DNA from: UBA4951 sp963616935
Lineage (GTDB): Bacteria; Bacillota_I; Bacilli_A; RFN20; CAG-826
Assembly: GCA_963616935.1 (NCBI GenBank)
Contig: CAVEMS010000001.1
Location: forward strand, 210,007-274,006
Reading direction: 5' to 3'
DNA: 64,000 nucleotides
Position numbers and translations under genes: made by a program. Numbering within the stretch: the stretch's first letter is position 1; every line of letters starts with the position of its first letter. The notes under the pieces were generated by a model. The model worked only from the letters and a program-made list of their open reading frames with translations. It ran no database searches and was not told the origin of the DNA. Below, piece by piece: positions 35,164 through 43,569 of this stretch.

Positions 35164-36330
35164 ATGAAAGAAAAGATTCTATTCACCAGTGAAAGCGTAT
35201 CCGAAGGGCATCCCGATAAGGTCTGCGATCAAATCGCGGATTCCATTTTGGATGACATTTTGCTCCATGACGAGAAAGCGCATACCGCGATTGAGGTATT
35301 CGCTACCGAAGAATATGTTTTAATCGGCGGCGAAGTGACGTCCGTTTATGCTGCGCCATACGAAAAAATCGCCAGAGACGTGCTTAGGAAAATAGGCTAT
35401 ACATCGCCGGAAATAGGCATAGGATGCGATTCCTGCCAAATAGACGTCCGCGTCAAAACGCAATCCCCGGACATCAACCGCGGAGTCGAAAGAGAGGATA
35501 TTCTTAAGATGGGCGCCGGCGATCAGGGCATTATGTTCGGCTATGCCTCGAATGAATCGAAGGGATATATGCCTTTAGCCATCTCAATCGCCCATAAATT
35601 GGTCCGTTTGGCCTCGTCACTAAGAAAAAGCGGCGACTTCAAAGGCTCCCGCCCTGATATGAAAAGCCAAGTGACCATCGACTATACCGATCCCAAAAAC
35701 CCGAAAATAGACACCATACTGATGTCTTGCCAGCACGATGAGAAGGTCGATTTGGATTCCTTCAAAAAATATGTGCACGATTCCATCATGGTGCCGACGG
35801 CCGCCTCTTTTGGGCTTAACATTGACTTCAAATATTTGATTAACCCCACTGGTCGTTTCGCGATCGGAGGTCCTTTAGGCGATACCGGATTGACTGGTAG
35901 AAAGCTTATCGTCGACACTTATGGCGGTAGCTCCCGCCATGGAGGCGGAGCCTTTAGTGGGAAAGACCCGTCGAAAGTCGATCGTAGCGCATCTTATTAT
36001 GCGAGATACATCGCCAAAAACATCGTCGCTTCCGGCGCTTGCGATAGATTGGAAGTCCAATTGTCCTATGCGATCGGAGTTCCGGAGCCTTTAAGCGTAT
36101 CGGCGAATGCTTTCGGGACTGAAAAAGTAAGCGAAGAGAAGATAAGAGAAGCCATAAGGACCTTCTTCGACGCGAGACCTGGCGCAATCATCTCCAATTT
36201 CAATCTTCGTCATCCTTCTTTCAAATACGCAGATACATGCAATTATGGCGTTTTCGGAAGGCCTGATCTTGATTTGCCTTGGGAGAAGCTCGATAAGGTC
36301 GAGGCGCTAAAGGAATTCTTTAAGATCTAA
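35164..36330 (+). CDS. metK: S-adenosylmethionine synthetase
   Basis: A 388-residue enzyme making SAM from methionine and ATP. Seen are the start SESVSEGHPDKVCDQ with the metal His, the ATP motif GAGDQGIMFGYA, and GGGAFSGKDPSKVDRSA, all at normal spacing. GAGAGGT precedes ATG 35164; the open frame upstream is riboswitch. Control is by SAM feedback through the leader. Confidence 0.97.
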   Translation: MKEKILFTSESVSEGHPDKVCDQIADSILDDILLHDEKAHTAIEVFATEEYVLIGGEVTSVYAAPYEKIARDVLRKIGYTSPEIGIGCDSCQIDVRVKTQSPDINRGVEREDILKMGAGDQGIMFGYASNESKGYMPLAISIAHKLVRLASSLRKSGDFKGSRPDMKSQVTIDYTDPKNPKIDTILMSCQHDEKVDLDSFKKYVHDSIMVPTAASFGLNIDFKYLINPTGRFAIGGPLGDTGLTGRKLIVDTYGGSSRHGGGAFSGKDPSKVDRSASYYARYIAKNIVASGACDRLEVQLSYAIGVPEPLSVSANAFGTEKVSEEKIREAIRTFFDARPGAIISNFNLRHPSFKYADTCNYGVFGRPDLDLPWEKLDKVEALKEFFKI

Positions 36331-36384
36331 TCTTAACAATTAAATTAATATTTCGATTGTTTCTTTGATATTTTTTGCTTTTAT

Positions 36385-36412
36385 TGTTGTTTTTTCAAAG
36401 TGTTTTAAAATG
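36385..36412 (+). promoter_or_regulatory. Candidate promoter of hpf
   Basis: TTGTTG, 16 bases, TAAAAT in a very AT-rich stretch, 36 bases before the start codon. Confidence 0.5.
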
Positions 36413-36447
36413 TAGGTGTAGGGTAAAATCCCTGGAGGTACATAGGT

Positions 36448-37005
36448 ATGAAATACCAAATAATCGGCAAGAACATCGAAATCACCGATTCTATTCGCGC
36501 GGCCATTGAAAAGAAGCTTGCGCGCATGGACAAGTATTTCGTGATCAACGACGACGTGCTTTGCCGGGCCGTCTGCAACTCCTATAAAGTTGGAGCGAAA
36601 GTCGAAATCACGATCTTCTGCAAGGAGATGGATCTCCGCACGGAAGTAAGGAACAACGATCTGTATGCGGCCGTCGATTTTGCCATCGACAAGCTCGAGG
36701 ATCAAATGAGACGCTTAAAGACGAGGATGAACCGTCAAAAAGACGGTAATCTCGGTCTTTCTAGATCCATCGCTTTCGAGAACCTCAAAGAAGAAGCCGA
36801 GGAAGAAGCCAATGATACGGTCGTTAGAACTAAGTCGATTTATCTAGAGCCGATGACGATTGATTCGGCGATCACGAGAATGGACGCTTTAGGACATTCC
36901 TTCTTCGTTTATCTTGATTCCGAAGACAATGAGATATCCGTTGCTTATAAGCGTTTGGATGGCGGATACGGAGTCATTCAAGTCGAGAACAAACTCAAGG
37001 ATTAA
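36448..37005 (+). CDS. hpf: Ribosome hibernation promoting factor, long form
   Basis: A 185-residue protein. The N-terminal HPF/RaiA domain (EITDSIRAAIEKKLARMDKY) binds the small subunit decoding site; a linker leads to the C-terminal dimerisation domain (SAITRMDALGHSFFVYLDSE) that joins two ribosomes into 100S particles. This long form is normal in Bacillota. CTGGAGGTACATAGGT precedes the ATG. It is monocistronic with a terminator. Confidence 0.95.
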   Translation: MKYQIIGKNIEITDSIRAAIEKKLARMDKYFVINDDVLCRAVCNSYKVGAKVEITIFCKEMDLRTEVRNNDLYAAVDFAIDKLEDQMRRLKTRMNRQKDGNLGLSRSIAFENLKEEAEEEANDTVVRTKSIYLEPMTIDSAITRMDALGHSFFVYLDSEDNEISVAYKRLDGGYGVIQVENKLKD

Positions 37006-37028
37006 TCGTCTCTAAAAACTACAAAACT

Positions 37029-37053
37029 AGGCCGCTGCAAAGCGGTCTTTTTT
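37029..37053 (+). terminator. Terminator after hpf
   Basis: GGCCGC TGCAAA GCGGTC, then TTTTTT. Confidence 0.9.
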
Positions 37054-37396
37054 GATACCTGATATTAGGAAAAACGGAGGATAATCAACGGTTATATACA
37101 TTCGTCAATAATAAAATCTCCTTTTTAGTTTTTCCGGCGATTCTGGTGTGGCGTTTTAGATAGAAGACACATCGTGCTTTGGATTTATCTTCCTTCGCTA
37201 TAAGGTCTATTCATACGCCTTTTTCCACGATGTTAGTGCATGCGTTTTTACTATAGGTCATTTAAAAAAATCGAGTGATGAGAAAATACATTTTTCTCTA
37301 TATTTCATCGGAGAAAAAACATTATTTGCTCATATATAAGTTAACCAACAAAAAATATTTGTTTACTAACCAATAATTTAATATTAGAATCTCAAC
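37054..37396. other. AT-rich intergenic region with a direct-repeat promoter
   Basis: No gene is supported. TTAACCAA (37341-37348) and CTAACCAA (37366-37373) are spaced 25 bases apart. TTTACT (37362-37367), 17 bases and TAGAAT (37385-37390) form a promoter 6 bases before the GTG start of the next gene. The repeats flank and overlap the -35 box, as operators would. Confidence 0.6.
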
Positions 37397-37711
37397 GTGA
37401 GAAAAACACTTTCGAAAAAGATAATCAAAGGGCATGAATATTTTTATTTGTCCTGGAGGAAGGATGGAAAATTGGTGTCGAAATACCTCGGTTCATCTTC
37501 GTCAACGAAATTCAAAAAGTACCTTTATTCATTGGTCAAGGAATCCTCTGAATACCCACTAGAGAAGGCCCGTTCGGAGTGTTTCAAAAACGGCCTACCC
37601 GTCTGCTATATTGAAGACCAATATTTGGTTCACGAATACGCATGCGGCGCCAAGGAATTCATGAACAGCTCATTTGAGGTCTTGGAGGTCGATTATGCAA
37701 AAAAGCGATAA
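37397..37711 (+). CDS. Small basic protein, possible antitoxin partner
   Basis: A 104-residue protein starting at GTG 37397 with no ribosome binding site, probably on a leaderless mRNA. The N-terminal part (IKGHEYFYLSWRKDGKLVSK then YLGS) is like the strand-rich start of DUF6788-type proteins and some transposase-associated proteins that follow hen-peck variants of this motif. It overlaps the kinase-like gene by 17 bases, so the products are made in step. In type II toxin-antitoxin pairs the antitoxin is usually first; that role is inference. Confidence 0.6.
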   Translation: MRKTLSKKIIKGHEYFYLSWRKDGKLVSKYLGSSSSTKFKKYLYSLVKESSEYPLEKARSECFKNGLPVCYIEDQYLVHEYACGAKEFMNSSFEVLEVDYAKKR

Positions 37712-38207
37712 CCCGACTTTGGTGCTCGTTTTGGGTCCAAAAGGCAGTGGCAAGGAACGATTCGAGAAATGCTACCGAAATTCCTTTTTGCAGGCTTTCC
37801 CGGTTCTGCCGCTCTACCAAGGGGTGATCAGCGGTTCGTCCTTTTGCGCGCTTTCTTCATTGGCTGACGAAAAGGATGTGTCGCTTGTGGTCAGAGCCAA
37901 GAACAAGGGCTATAGAATCATCGCGTATACCCTCTTTGCCGCTAGGTTGCTTTGTGCAGAGAGAAATCGGATTAAAGGCCTTATCGACGGCGTTAAGTGG
38001 GAGGCGGACGGATTTCGCGAGGAATACGAATCATTTTATTCGAATCTGCTCGATCTCTATTCCTATTTGGATATGGTCTTTTTCGTCAATAACCAAAAGG
38101 GGTTCGAGTTCTTGGGGGCCTATGGCATCGATGACGTCCCAGCCTCGGCTTTTGAAAAGGCACTTAGAAAGCAGAAGGCGGCAAGCGATAAGATTCGAAC
38201 CGCCTAG
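37695..38207 (+). CDS. Zeta-toxin-like P-loop kinase
   Basis: A 170-residue protein with the Walker A motif GPKGSGKE at residues 14-21. The second half (AERNRIKGLIDGVKWEADGF, then EEYESFYSNL, then DMVFFVNNQKGF) follows the zeta family plan: Arg-rich lid, Tyr-containing helix, final Asn. Zeta toxins phosphorylate UDP-N-acetylglucosamine and block cell wall synthesis. GGAGG at 37684-37688 sets ATG 37695 as start. A housekeeping NTPase is the alternative. It is the second gene of the pair. Confidence 0.68.
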   Translation: MQKSDNPTLVLVLGPKGSGKERFEKCYRNSFLQAFPVLPLYQGVISGSSFCALSSLADEKDVSLVVRAKNKGYRIIAYTLFAARLLCAERNRIKGLIDGVKWEADGFREEYESFYSNLLDLYSYLDMVFFVNNQKGFEFLGAYGIDDVPASAFEKALRKQKAASDKIRTA

Positions 38208-38218
38208 GCGAGAAACTT

Positions 38219-38247
38219 TTGATAGTCACGAAAAAAAGAAGTAGAAT
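38219..38247 (+). promoter_or_regulatory. Promoter of the Cof-type hydrolase operon
   Basis: TTGATA, 17 bases, TAGAAT. The -10 box ends 13 bases before the ATG, leaving almost no 5' leader and no room for a ribosome binding site. Confidence 0.8.
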
Positions 38248-38260
38248 ACATCACACATTT

Positions 38261-39145
38261 ATGGACAAGATCATTGCCACAGATCTAGACGGAACGCTCT
38301 TCTATCCAAAGAAAACCGTGAAAATGGTCGAAAAGAAGAGTCGCCTTTTCATCGATCGTTTCGTTGATGACGGCGGCCGTCTATTGCTTGTGAGCGGTCG
38401 TTCGCGCTTTTCGTGCGAGAAACTTGCCAAAAAACTTGGAAGGCAATTCGATTTCGTTGCTTGCAACGGCTCTTGCATCGTCTCGAACGGCGTTTTGATA
38501 AAAGATTCGACCTTTGATGCTCAAAGCGTCAAAAGCATGATTGACGACGTCTATAAGACTCATCCTATCACGATGGCCATCCTTTTCACGAAACACCGTG
38601 GAATGATCATAAAAAGAAGCGATCTTACGAGACTCACCGTCCTTGGATATAAATGCTATATGCTCTTCCAATTCAATTATCGTGAGCTATTCGTTTGCAG
38701 CGACCGCATTTACTTCGAGGAATTAGAAAAAGGCGAGGTCTATAAGGTCATGTTCATGTTCGGCGCATCTAAGAAAAAGGCACCTATCGCCGAGAAGGCT
38801 TCATTGAAATTGGCCGAGGACTATCCGGAATATTCCGTGGCCTGGTCCTCACAAGTCGTCGAGGTCACGCCCAAAGGCGCGACAAAGAAGGATGGATTGC
38901 TCTTTTATCTTGATTACAACCACTATAATCACGATAATGTCATAGTTGTGGGGGATAGCGGCAACGATATTTCCATGTTCGATGCCTTCCCCAAAGAAAG
39001 CTTCTGCATGAAGCATTCCCCCGAAAGCGTGCAAAAACACGCTTCGCACCTCATTGAAAGATTCTACGAGCTTGAAGATTATGTCTACCCATCGGAGGAG
39101 AACGTCCCTCCAAGCACGAAGGAAGAAGAAGGAGAATCCAAATGA
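38261..39145 (+). CDS. Cof-type HAD phosphatase
   Basis: A 294-residue HAD hydrolase of the Cof/IIB class. Catalytic Asp8 and Asp10 are in ATDLDGTL, the Ser motif is VSGRS, a IIB cap lies between, and VVGDSGNDISMFDAF is the metal motif; KGATKKDGLLF precedes it. These enzymes dephosphorylate sugar phosphates, PLP or FMN. The start is set to ATG 38261, just after a consensus promoter. Its stop overlaps the next gene (ATGA). Confidence 0.9.
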   Translation: MDKIIATDLDGTLFYPKKTVKMVEKKSRLFIDRFVDDGGRLLLVSGRSRFSCEKLAKKLGRQFDFVACNGSCIVSNGVLIKDSTFDAQSVKSMIDDVYKTHPITMAILFTKHRGMIIKRSDLTRLTVLGYKCYMLFQFNYRELFVCSDRIYFEELEKGEVYKVMFMFGASKKKAPIAEKASLKLAEDYPEYSVAWSSQVVEVTPKGATKKDGLLFYLDYNHYNHDNVIVVGDSGNDISMFDAFPKESFCMKHSPESVQKHASHLIERFYELEDYVYPSEENVPPSTKEEEGESK

Positions 39146-40017
39146 ATCAGATTTCTGAAGTGTTGGCCACCCTTGAACACTATAAGGTAGCCATCAGAGA
39201 CACTCTCGAGTACACCTTGACGAGAGAGAATTACGACATGAACGCTTTCAACGAGAAGAAGAGAAGCGTTTTGGTCGAATTAGAGCAACCGACCCCGCTT
39301 AAGTCAATCATCGACAACAGCGGTGAAAACGGCCAAAAGTTAGAGAAACTCATCCGTGACTTCTATGATCAAGTCTATGGTGAGCACAGCACCATTTTGA
39401 AAGCGGCGGAAGATGGCTTACGCGTCGATCACGCTCAGCATATCGCCATTTTCAAAGGTGTCGTCCCAATCCACGAGAACATCGAAGCGATGGTTAAGGG
39501 AATCGTCGCCGATGCTCATAAGAACAATGTCAATATCGAGGTCGCCGAAAATGTCGACAAACTTGAGGAAAGACTTTATAGAGCGGTTGCCTATCTCACG
39601 ATGACCAACCATCTTATCAAGCTTTTCGGCGACTATAACCAAGCCCGCCGCGAAGCCAAAGGCGAAGAAAGCGCCGCTAGCAAATTCATCGGAAATGACA
39701 TCAACGAAGTCATCCGTTTGCTTTCTGCCGTCCGTGGCAATAGCAACATCACCGATGAACGCTATATGTACGTCCAAGACAAGGTCTTCACACTCGTCGA
39801 ATATATGACTGGCAAACGCGATCTTCCGATGGGCAAAGGCTTCGGTGAAGCCATCCGCGAAACGCAAGACGCCATCGGCGGCTTCGTTCGTGAGGTCGAG
39901 CCTCAATTCCGCGATGCCTATGTCCCATTCATCAACGAACTCGTCGAATCCGCCAAGAAAAACGGAAATAAAATCGGCGGCGGAGACAAAGCCCCTGAAG
40001 GCGAGGCTAAAGCCTAA
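39142..40017 (+). CDS. Conserved-looking helical protein of unknown function
   Basis: A 291-residue soluble protein, predicted almost all helical, ending in a Gly/Lys/Glu-rich tail. No catalytic motif or membrane segment is seen, and I do not recognise a family. Codon use is like the neighbours. It overlaps the hydrolase stop by ATGA and is followed 22 bases later by a small membrane protein, so the three form an operon. A role at the membrane with its partner is possible. Confidence 0.75.
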   Translation: MNQISEVLATLEHYKVAIRDTLEYTLTRENYDMNAFNEKKRSVLVELEQPTPLKSIIDNSGENGQKLEKLIRDFYDQVYGEHSTILKAAEDGLRVDHAQHIAIFKGVVPIHENIEAMVKGIVADAHKNNVNIEVAENVDKLEERLYRAVAYLTMTNHLIKLFGDYNQARREAKGEESAASKFIGNDINEVIRLLSAVRGNSNITDERYMYVQDKVFTLVEYMTGKRDLPMGKGFGEAIRETQDAIGGFVREVEPQFRDAYVPFINELVESAKKNGNKIGGGDKAPEGEAKA

Positions 40018-40039
40018 TTAATTTCAAAAGGTGAGCAAA

Positions 40040-40438
40040 ATGGAAGAGGTCGTCAAGAAGAAATCCAAAATCTCTAAAGCGGAGATCTTTTGGATCGTCA
40101 TCGATTCGATAATCGGGTTAGCCGGTTTGACTTTCGTCGTTTTGGGCTTCATCAGCGCATATTTGCCGAAGAAGAGCAGCGACAATTGGACTGGCGAAGC
40201 GGTTTTCACCGATGCGATGCATATGAGCTATCGCCTATTTGGCGCGGTTCTCTTGATCGGAGCGGCCATCATCGCCGTCATCTTCTTGAACTTCTTCGCC
40301 AAGAAAAGCGACGTCGACAACGAACGCGCCGAGCGTCGTGCCCAACGCCTTAAGATCATCGCCGATAGCGATTCCCCGAAAGAGGAAGAGAAGCCCGTCG
40401 AAGCGACGGAAGTCACTTCCGAGCCGGTCCAAAAATAA
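40040..40438 (+). CDS. Small membrane protein with acidic tail
   Basis: A 132-residue protein with two membrane helices (about residues 15-38 and 66-87), a basic stop-transfer region (ERAERRAQR) and an acidic Pro/Glu tail. ATG 40040 is preferred since AAAAGGTG lies just upstream; GTG 40031 would sit within that site. It ends the Cof-hydrolase operon. I do not recognise a family. Confidence 0.75.
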   Translation: MEEVVKKKSKISKAEIFWIVIDSIIGLAGLTFVVLGFISAYLPKKSSDNWTGEAVFTDAMHMSYRLFGAVLLIGAAIIAVIFLNFFAKKSDVDNERAERRAQRLKIIADSDSPKEEEKPVEATEVTSEPVQK

Positions 40439-40453
40439 TTTCTATCTAAAACC

Positions 40454-40483
40454 AAAAACCCTGCGATTTGCAGGGTTTTTTGT
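40454..40483 (+). terminator. Intrinsic terminator
   Basis: AAACCCTGC GATTT GCAGGGTTT followed by TTTT. The convergent ROK gene ends just beyond. Confidence 0.92.
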
Positions 40484-40509
40484 ATTTTAACATCGAACTT
40501 CGGATATTT

Positions 40510-41736
40510 TCAGACGTCTGAAATGCCGTCTTTGCCGTGCGACAAACGCTTTTTCGTGATTTCCTTTATCGTCTTGGCGAAATATTGGCTGTTGGCGAGA
40601 TATGCCGATCCCATGAGGTTGTTATTTTGCGTCAGGTTCGAGAAGAGCAAGCGGATTCTCACCTCGTGTGCGTCGTAGAGGTTTATGTATTTGAGCAAAA
40701 GATTTCTGTATTCTTCTCCCAAAGCGACTATCGGGCCTTCGAGTATCACGCCTTCGAGATCGAGTAAATCGGCATAGCCTATTATCGCTAATGCATTATA
40801 TTTCGCGCTTTCGTCGATGGCGAATAAGACGTCGGGATCCCGATTTTCTTTCCAAGCCAAGAGTTTCTTCAAATCGAGCTCGCTATTTTCGTCGAGGCCT
40901 TTCAGTTCTTTTGTCCTCGAATAGAGTCTGCTTAGCGAATAGAGCTTGTTATGGCGGCAATTTTCGCTTATTTCGTCTATTGGATTATAGATGGAGATCT
41001 CTCCGCTATAGCCGTTGGTGCCGGTGTATAGCTTATCGTCGAGGAATAGCGCGAGGCCGGTGTTTGTGCCGATATGCATATATAGAAAGTTATGCATGTC
41101 GGAAGGAATGGAACCGAATAATTTTTCGGCGATCGCGCCTACTCGCACGTCGTTATAGAGTTTCGTCGGAACGCTGAAAAGATTCGCGAAATAGTTCTGC
41201 GGATTGAAATTGGCATAGTCCTTTATTCGGTAGGCCATGGCATAGTCTCCGGAGTGGGAGTTAATCATGCCGGGGCTAGCGATAACGATGCCTAATAGCC
41301 TCTTTCCGCCTGTTTCTTTTTTAGCAAGCAACGATGAAAGGATATGGGCCAACTGCTCGAAGTGCTTTTTCTCAATGAAGTCGATTCCCTCGATGCTTTC
41401 CTGGAATAGCAAATTATCTTTCAAATCGAACAAAGCGACCGATAAAGAGGCCGATGATAAATCGATTACGGCCGTCACGCCAATATCGGTGTTAAGGGAA
41501 AATATGGTCGATTTGCGGCCTTTTTTGCTTTTTTCATTCTTTTCTTTGACGACGGAAAGGACTTTATGCGCAAGGAGTTCGCCTACGATATTGCTGACGG
41601 CAGGGAAGGAAAGTCCAAGTCTATCGGAGATATCCGCGATCGATAGACCATCATATTGGCGAAACAACGAAATGATGGACTCTTGGTTCTCGATTCGTAG
41701 GCTGTTGCGGTTAGTGATGTCTCTTTCCTTTGGCAT
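40510..41736 (-). CDS. ROK family transcriptional regulator
   Basis: A 408-residue repressor of the NagC/XylR type. The N-terminal winged helix (LSIADISDRLGLSFPAVSN, about residues 31-49) is followed by a sugar-kinase-like ROK domain (VTAVIDLSS, MHIGTNTGLALF, GYSGEISIYNP). The classical zinc cluster of ROK proteins is not evident. It is divergent from the glycan operon starting at 41976, so it probably represses that operon and responds to N-acetylglucosamine, mannose or a phosphate of these (inference). Confidence 0.88.
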   Translation of the reverse strand: MPKERDITNRNSLRIENQESIISLFRQYDGLSIADISDRLGLSFPAVSNIVGELLAHKVLSVVKEKNEKSKKGRKSTIFSLNTDIGVTAVIDLSSASLSVALFDLKDNLLFQESIEGIDFIEKKHFEQLAHILSSLLAKKETGGKRLLGIVIASPGMINSHSGDYAMAYRIKDYANFNPQNYFANLFSVPTKLYNDVRVGAIAEKLFGSIPSDMHNFLYMHIGTNTGLALFLDDKLYTGTNGYSGEISIYNPIDEISENCRHNKLYSLSRLYSRTKELKGLDENSELDLKKLLAWKENRDPDVLFAIDESAKYNALAIIGYADLLDLEGVILEGPIVALGEEYRNLLLKYINLYDAHEVRIRLLFSNLTQNNNLMGSAYLANSQYFAKTIKEITKKRLSHGKDGISDV

Positions 41737-41975
41737 TTTGGGTGATATATGGATACGCCGATCGCATTAAGATGGCGCCTCGACGCCGATTATATTGATA
41801 CCATCCTACCTTGGGAGTCGAATATTGGCAAGATTCTCACTTCTTTCGGTCGTTTACGAAACGATAAAAAAACGAATTGTCCCTATTTTTTTCTAAAGCC
41901 TTGCGCATTTATTAAAGTGGGTTTAATATATGTCTATGAAAGCGCTTTTATAAATATAAAAAGCGTACCCAAGAA
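41737..41975. promoter_or_regulatory. Divergent control region of the ROK gene and glycan operon
   Basis: Two inverted repeats stand out. TCGTTT ACG AAACGA is at 41850-41864. CGCTTTTATA and TATAAAAAGCG (41943-41965) form a near-perfect palindrome just before the operon start. Either could be the ROK operator. No gene is seen. Confidence 0.55.
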
Positions 41976-43511
41976 ATGAAGATACCTATGCGGTGGAAAT
42001 TGCTAAAAACGTTGGCGCTTGTTTCTTCCGTTTTGGCTTTGACTAGTCATGGCAAGGCCTCTTCGACTCCCGTCTTCGCCGAAAGCGAGTATTCCTCAAT
42101 CGCCATTGTCAAAGGGAAACATTATCGCATCGAAAGCAATGGCGAAGCCTTTTATATCTCGTTTGGCAAAACGAAGAACGCGGATGAAACTGCCCGTTTT
42201 TCCTATATATTCGATGAATTTTCCTTCTCTGGCGACGATCTTGGTAAGGCCGGTCTATTCGCTTCGAGCAAAAGCGATGCCGATATCTCTTACGATTTGG
42301 ATGAGAAAAAAGATTTCAAAACCATACTCGAAGGTTCCTATCCCGCCAATTCCGATGTCACAAGAGACGAATGGGTGTCTTCGAGAACTCTCGCCGCTTC
42401 GAGAACCAACGTCTTCTATTCCCTTCTTTTCTACAAATCGAGCGAAACTTCCCAAGCCGAGGCCATCATCCGCGACAACGTCTACAAATATCAGAACATG
42501 GGCTTTGGCAAATACGACGACACGAATGGGATGGATGGCTGCTATGGTTGCTACTTCGATGGCGCTAGCGTGACTCTTTCCTTCCTAGCGACTTTTACAT
42601 ACGGCTCCGACTTCACTTTGCACTATAAGAGTGGAGTTAACGTCGTAGTCGATGAGGAGACGGTTTCCGCGACTTTGGATGCCGAAGACTACGAACTTTT
42701 GGATGAACCGATCGGCGATTGCGGGGGACAAGCGATTTATAACCGCTCTCTTTGCTTCTTCCCGTTGAAGGAGAAGCCGGAACCGGATGATATGACAGTC
42801 GAATACGACCATATCGAAATAAATGGCATTCCGGATGAAAACCTTTCCTTCATATCCGATGGCACAAGGCTATATTTGATCACCAAACTCAATGATGGGG
42901 ATATTGTCAAAATAGCGACGAAAAAGAAAGCCGCCAGCGAAGACAAAAATGTGCAAATCCACGACTTATTGGAAGTGGCAGGGGTAACGGAAGCGAGTTT
43001 CACGGAACTTCATAATGCCTATCAAGGCTTGGGTAACATACCAAACGAACCCAATCATGCTTTCCGTTTCGTCCTCAATACCCCGAAAGTGGCGTCTGGG
43101 AAATGGAATGGCGAAAAGCAAACGAAATTCGGCATTTGGATATCGAATAGCAGCTTCTGGTCGAATTTTGGTTACATCATCCGCTTCATAGAAGGAAGGG
43201 TCGAGATTTTGACGGGCGAGGAAGTCGCTTTGGCGATGGCCGAAAGCGAAGTCATCGCTCCTTCTTCTTCCTTAGGAGTCGTCGTCGGCATGACCAAAAT
43301 AACCGATGGAGCGGCCAATGGCGATGTTCTCGACGCTTCCTATAACATCACCGCGAAGCCGATCTCATCCTTCGTTTTCGGTAATACCTCCGATAATGAG
43401 AAGTCGGCCATCTACGCCACGCTTCTATGCTTTGCGGCGGCCGTTATCACCGTCGGCGGAATCTTCTTAATTCGCAAAAAAGAAGAAAAACGCCAAATAA
43501 ATAACGAATGA
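41976..43511 (+). CDS. Secreted, membrane-anchored surface protein of the glycan operon
   Basis: A 511-residue protein with an N-terminal signal peptide (hydrophobic residues about 8-24), a long strand-rich extracellular part and a C-terminal membrane helix (about 479-501) followed by a basic tail. No glycosidase motif is obvious and I do not recognise the domain. As the first gene of the operon, a glycan-binding or presentation role is plausible. No ribosome binding site precedes ATG 41976. Confidence 0.75.
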   Translation: MKIPMRWKLLKTLALVSSVLALTSHGKASSTPVFAESEYSSIAIVKGKHYRIESNGEAFYISFGKTKNADETARFSYIFDEFSFSGDDLGKAGLFASSKSDADISYDLDEKKDFKTILEGSYPANSDVTRDEWVSSRTLAASRTNVFYSLLFYKSSETSQAEAIIRDNVYKYQNMGFGKYDDTNGMDGCYGCYFDGASVTLSFLATFTYGSDFTLHYKSGVNVVVDEETVSATLDAEDYELLDEPIGDCGGQAIYNRSLCFFPLKEKPEPDDMTVEYDHIEINGIPDENLSFISDGTRLYLITKLNDGDIVKIATKKKAASEDKNVQIHDLLEVAGVTEASFTELHNAYQGLGNIPNEPNHAFRFVLNTPKVASGKWNGEKQTKFGIWISNSSFWSNFGYIIRFIEGRVEILTGEEVALAMAESEVIAPSSSLGVVVGMTKITDGAANGDVLDASYNITAKPISSFVFGNTSDNEKSAIYATLLCFAAAVITVGGIFLIRKKEEKRQINNE

Positions 43512-43569
43512 CTTTTAGGCGAGGGGATGAAAGTCTCCTCGCCGCTTTCATATCTTGGAGGTATCTAAA

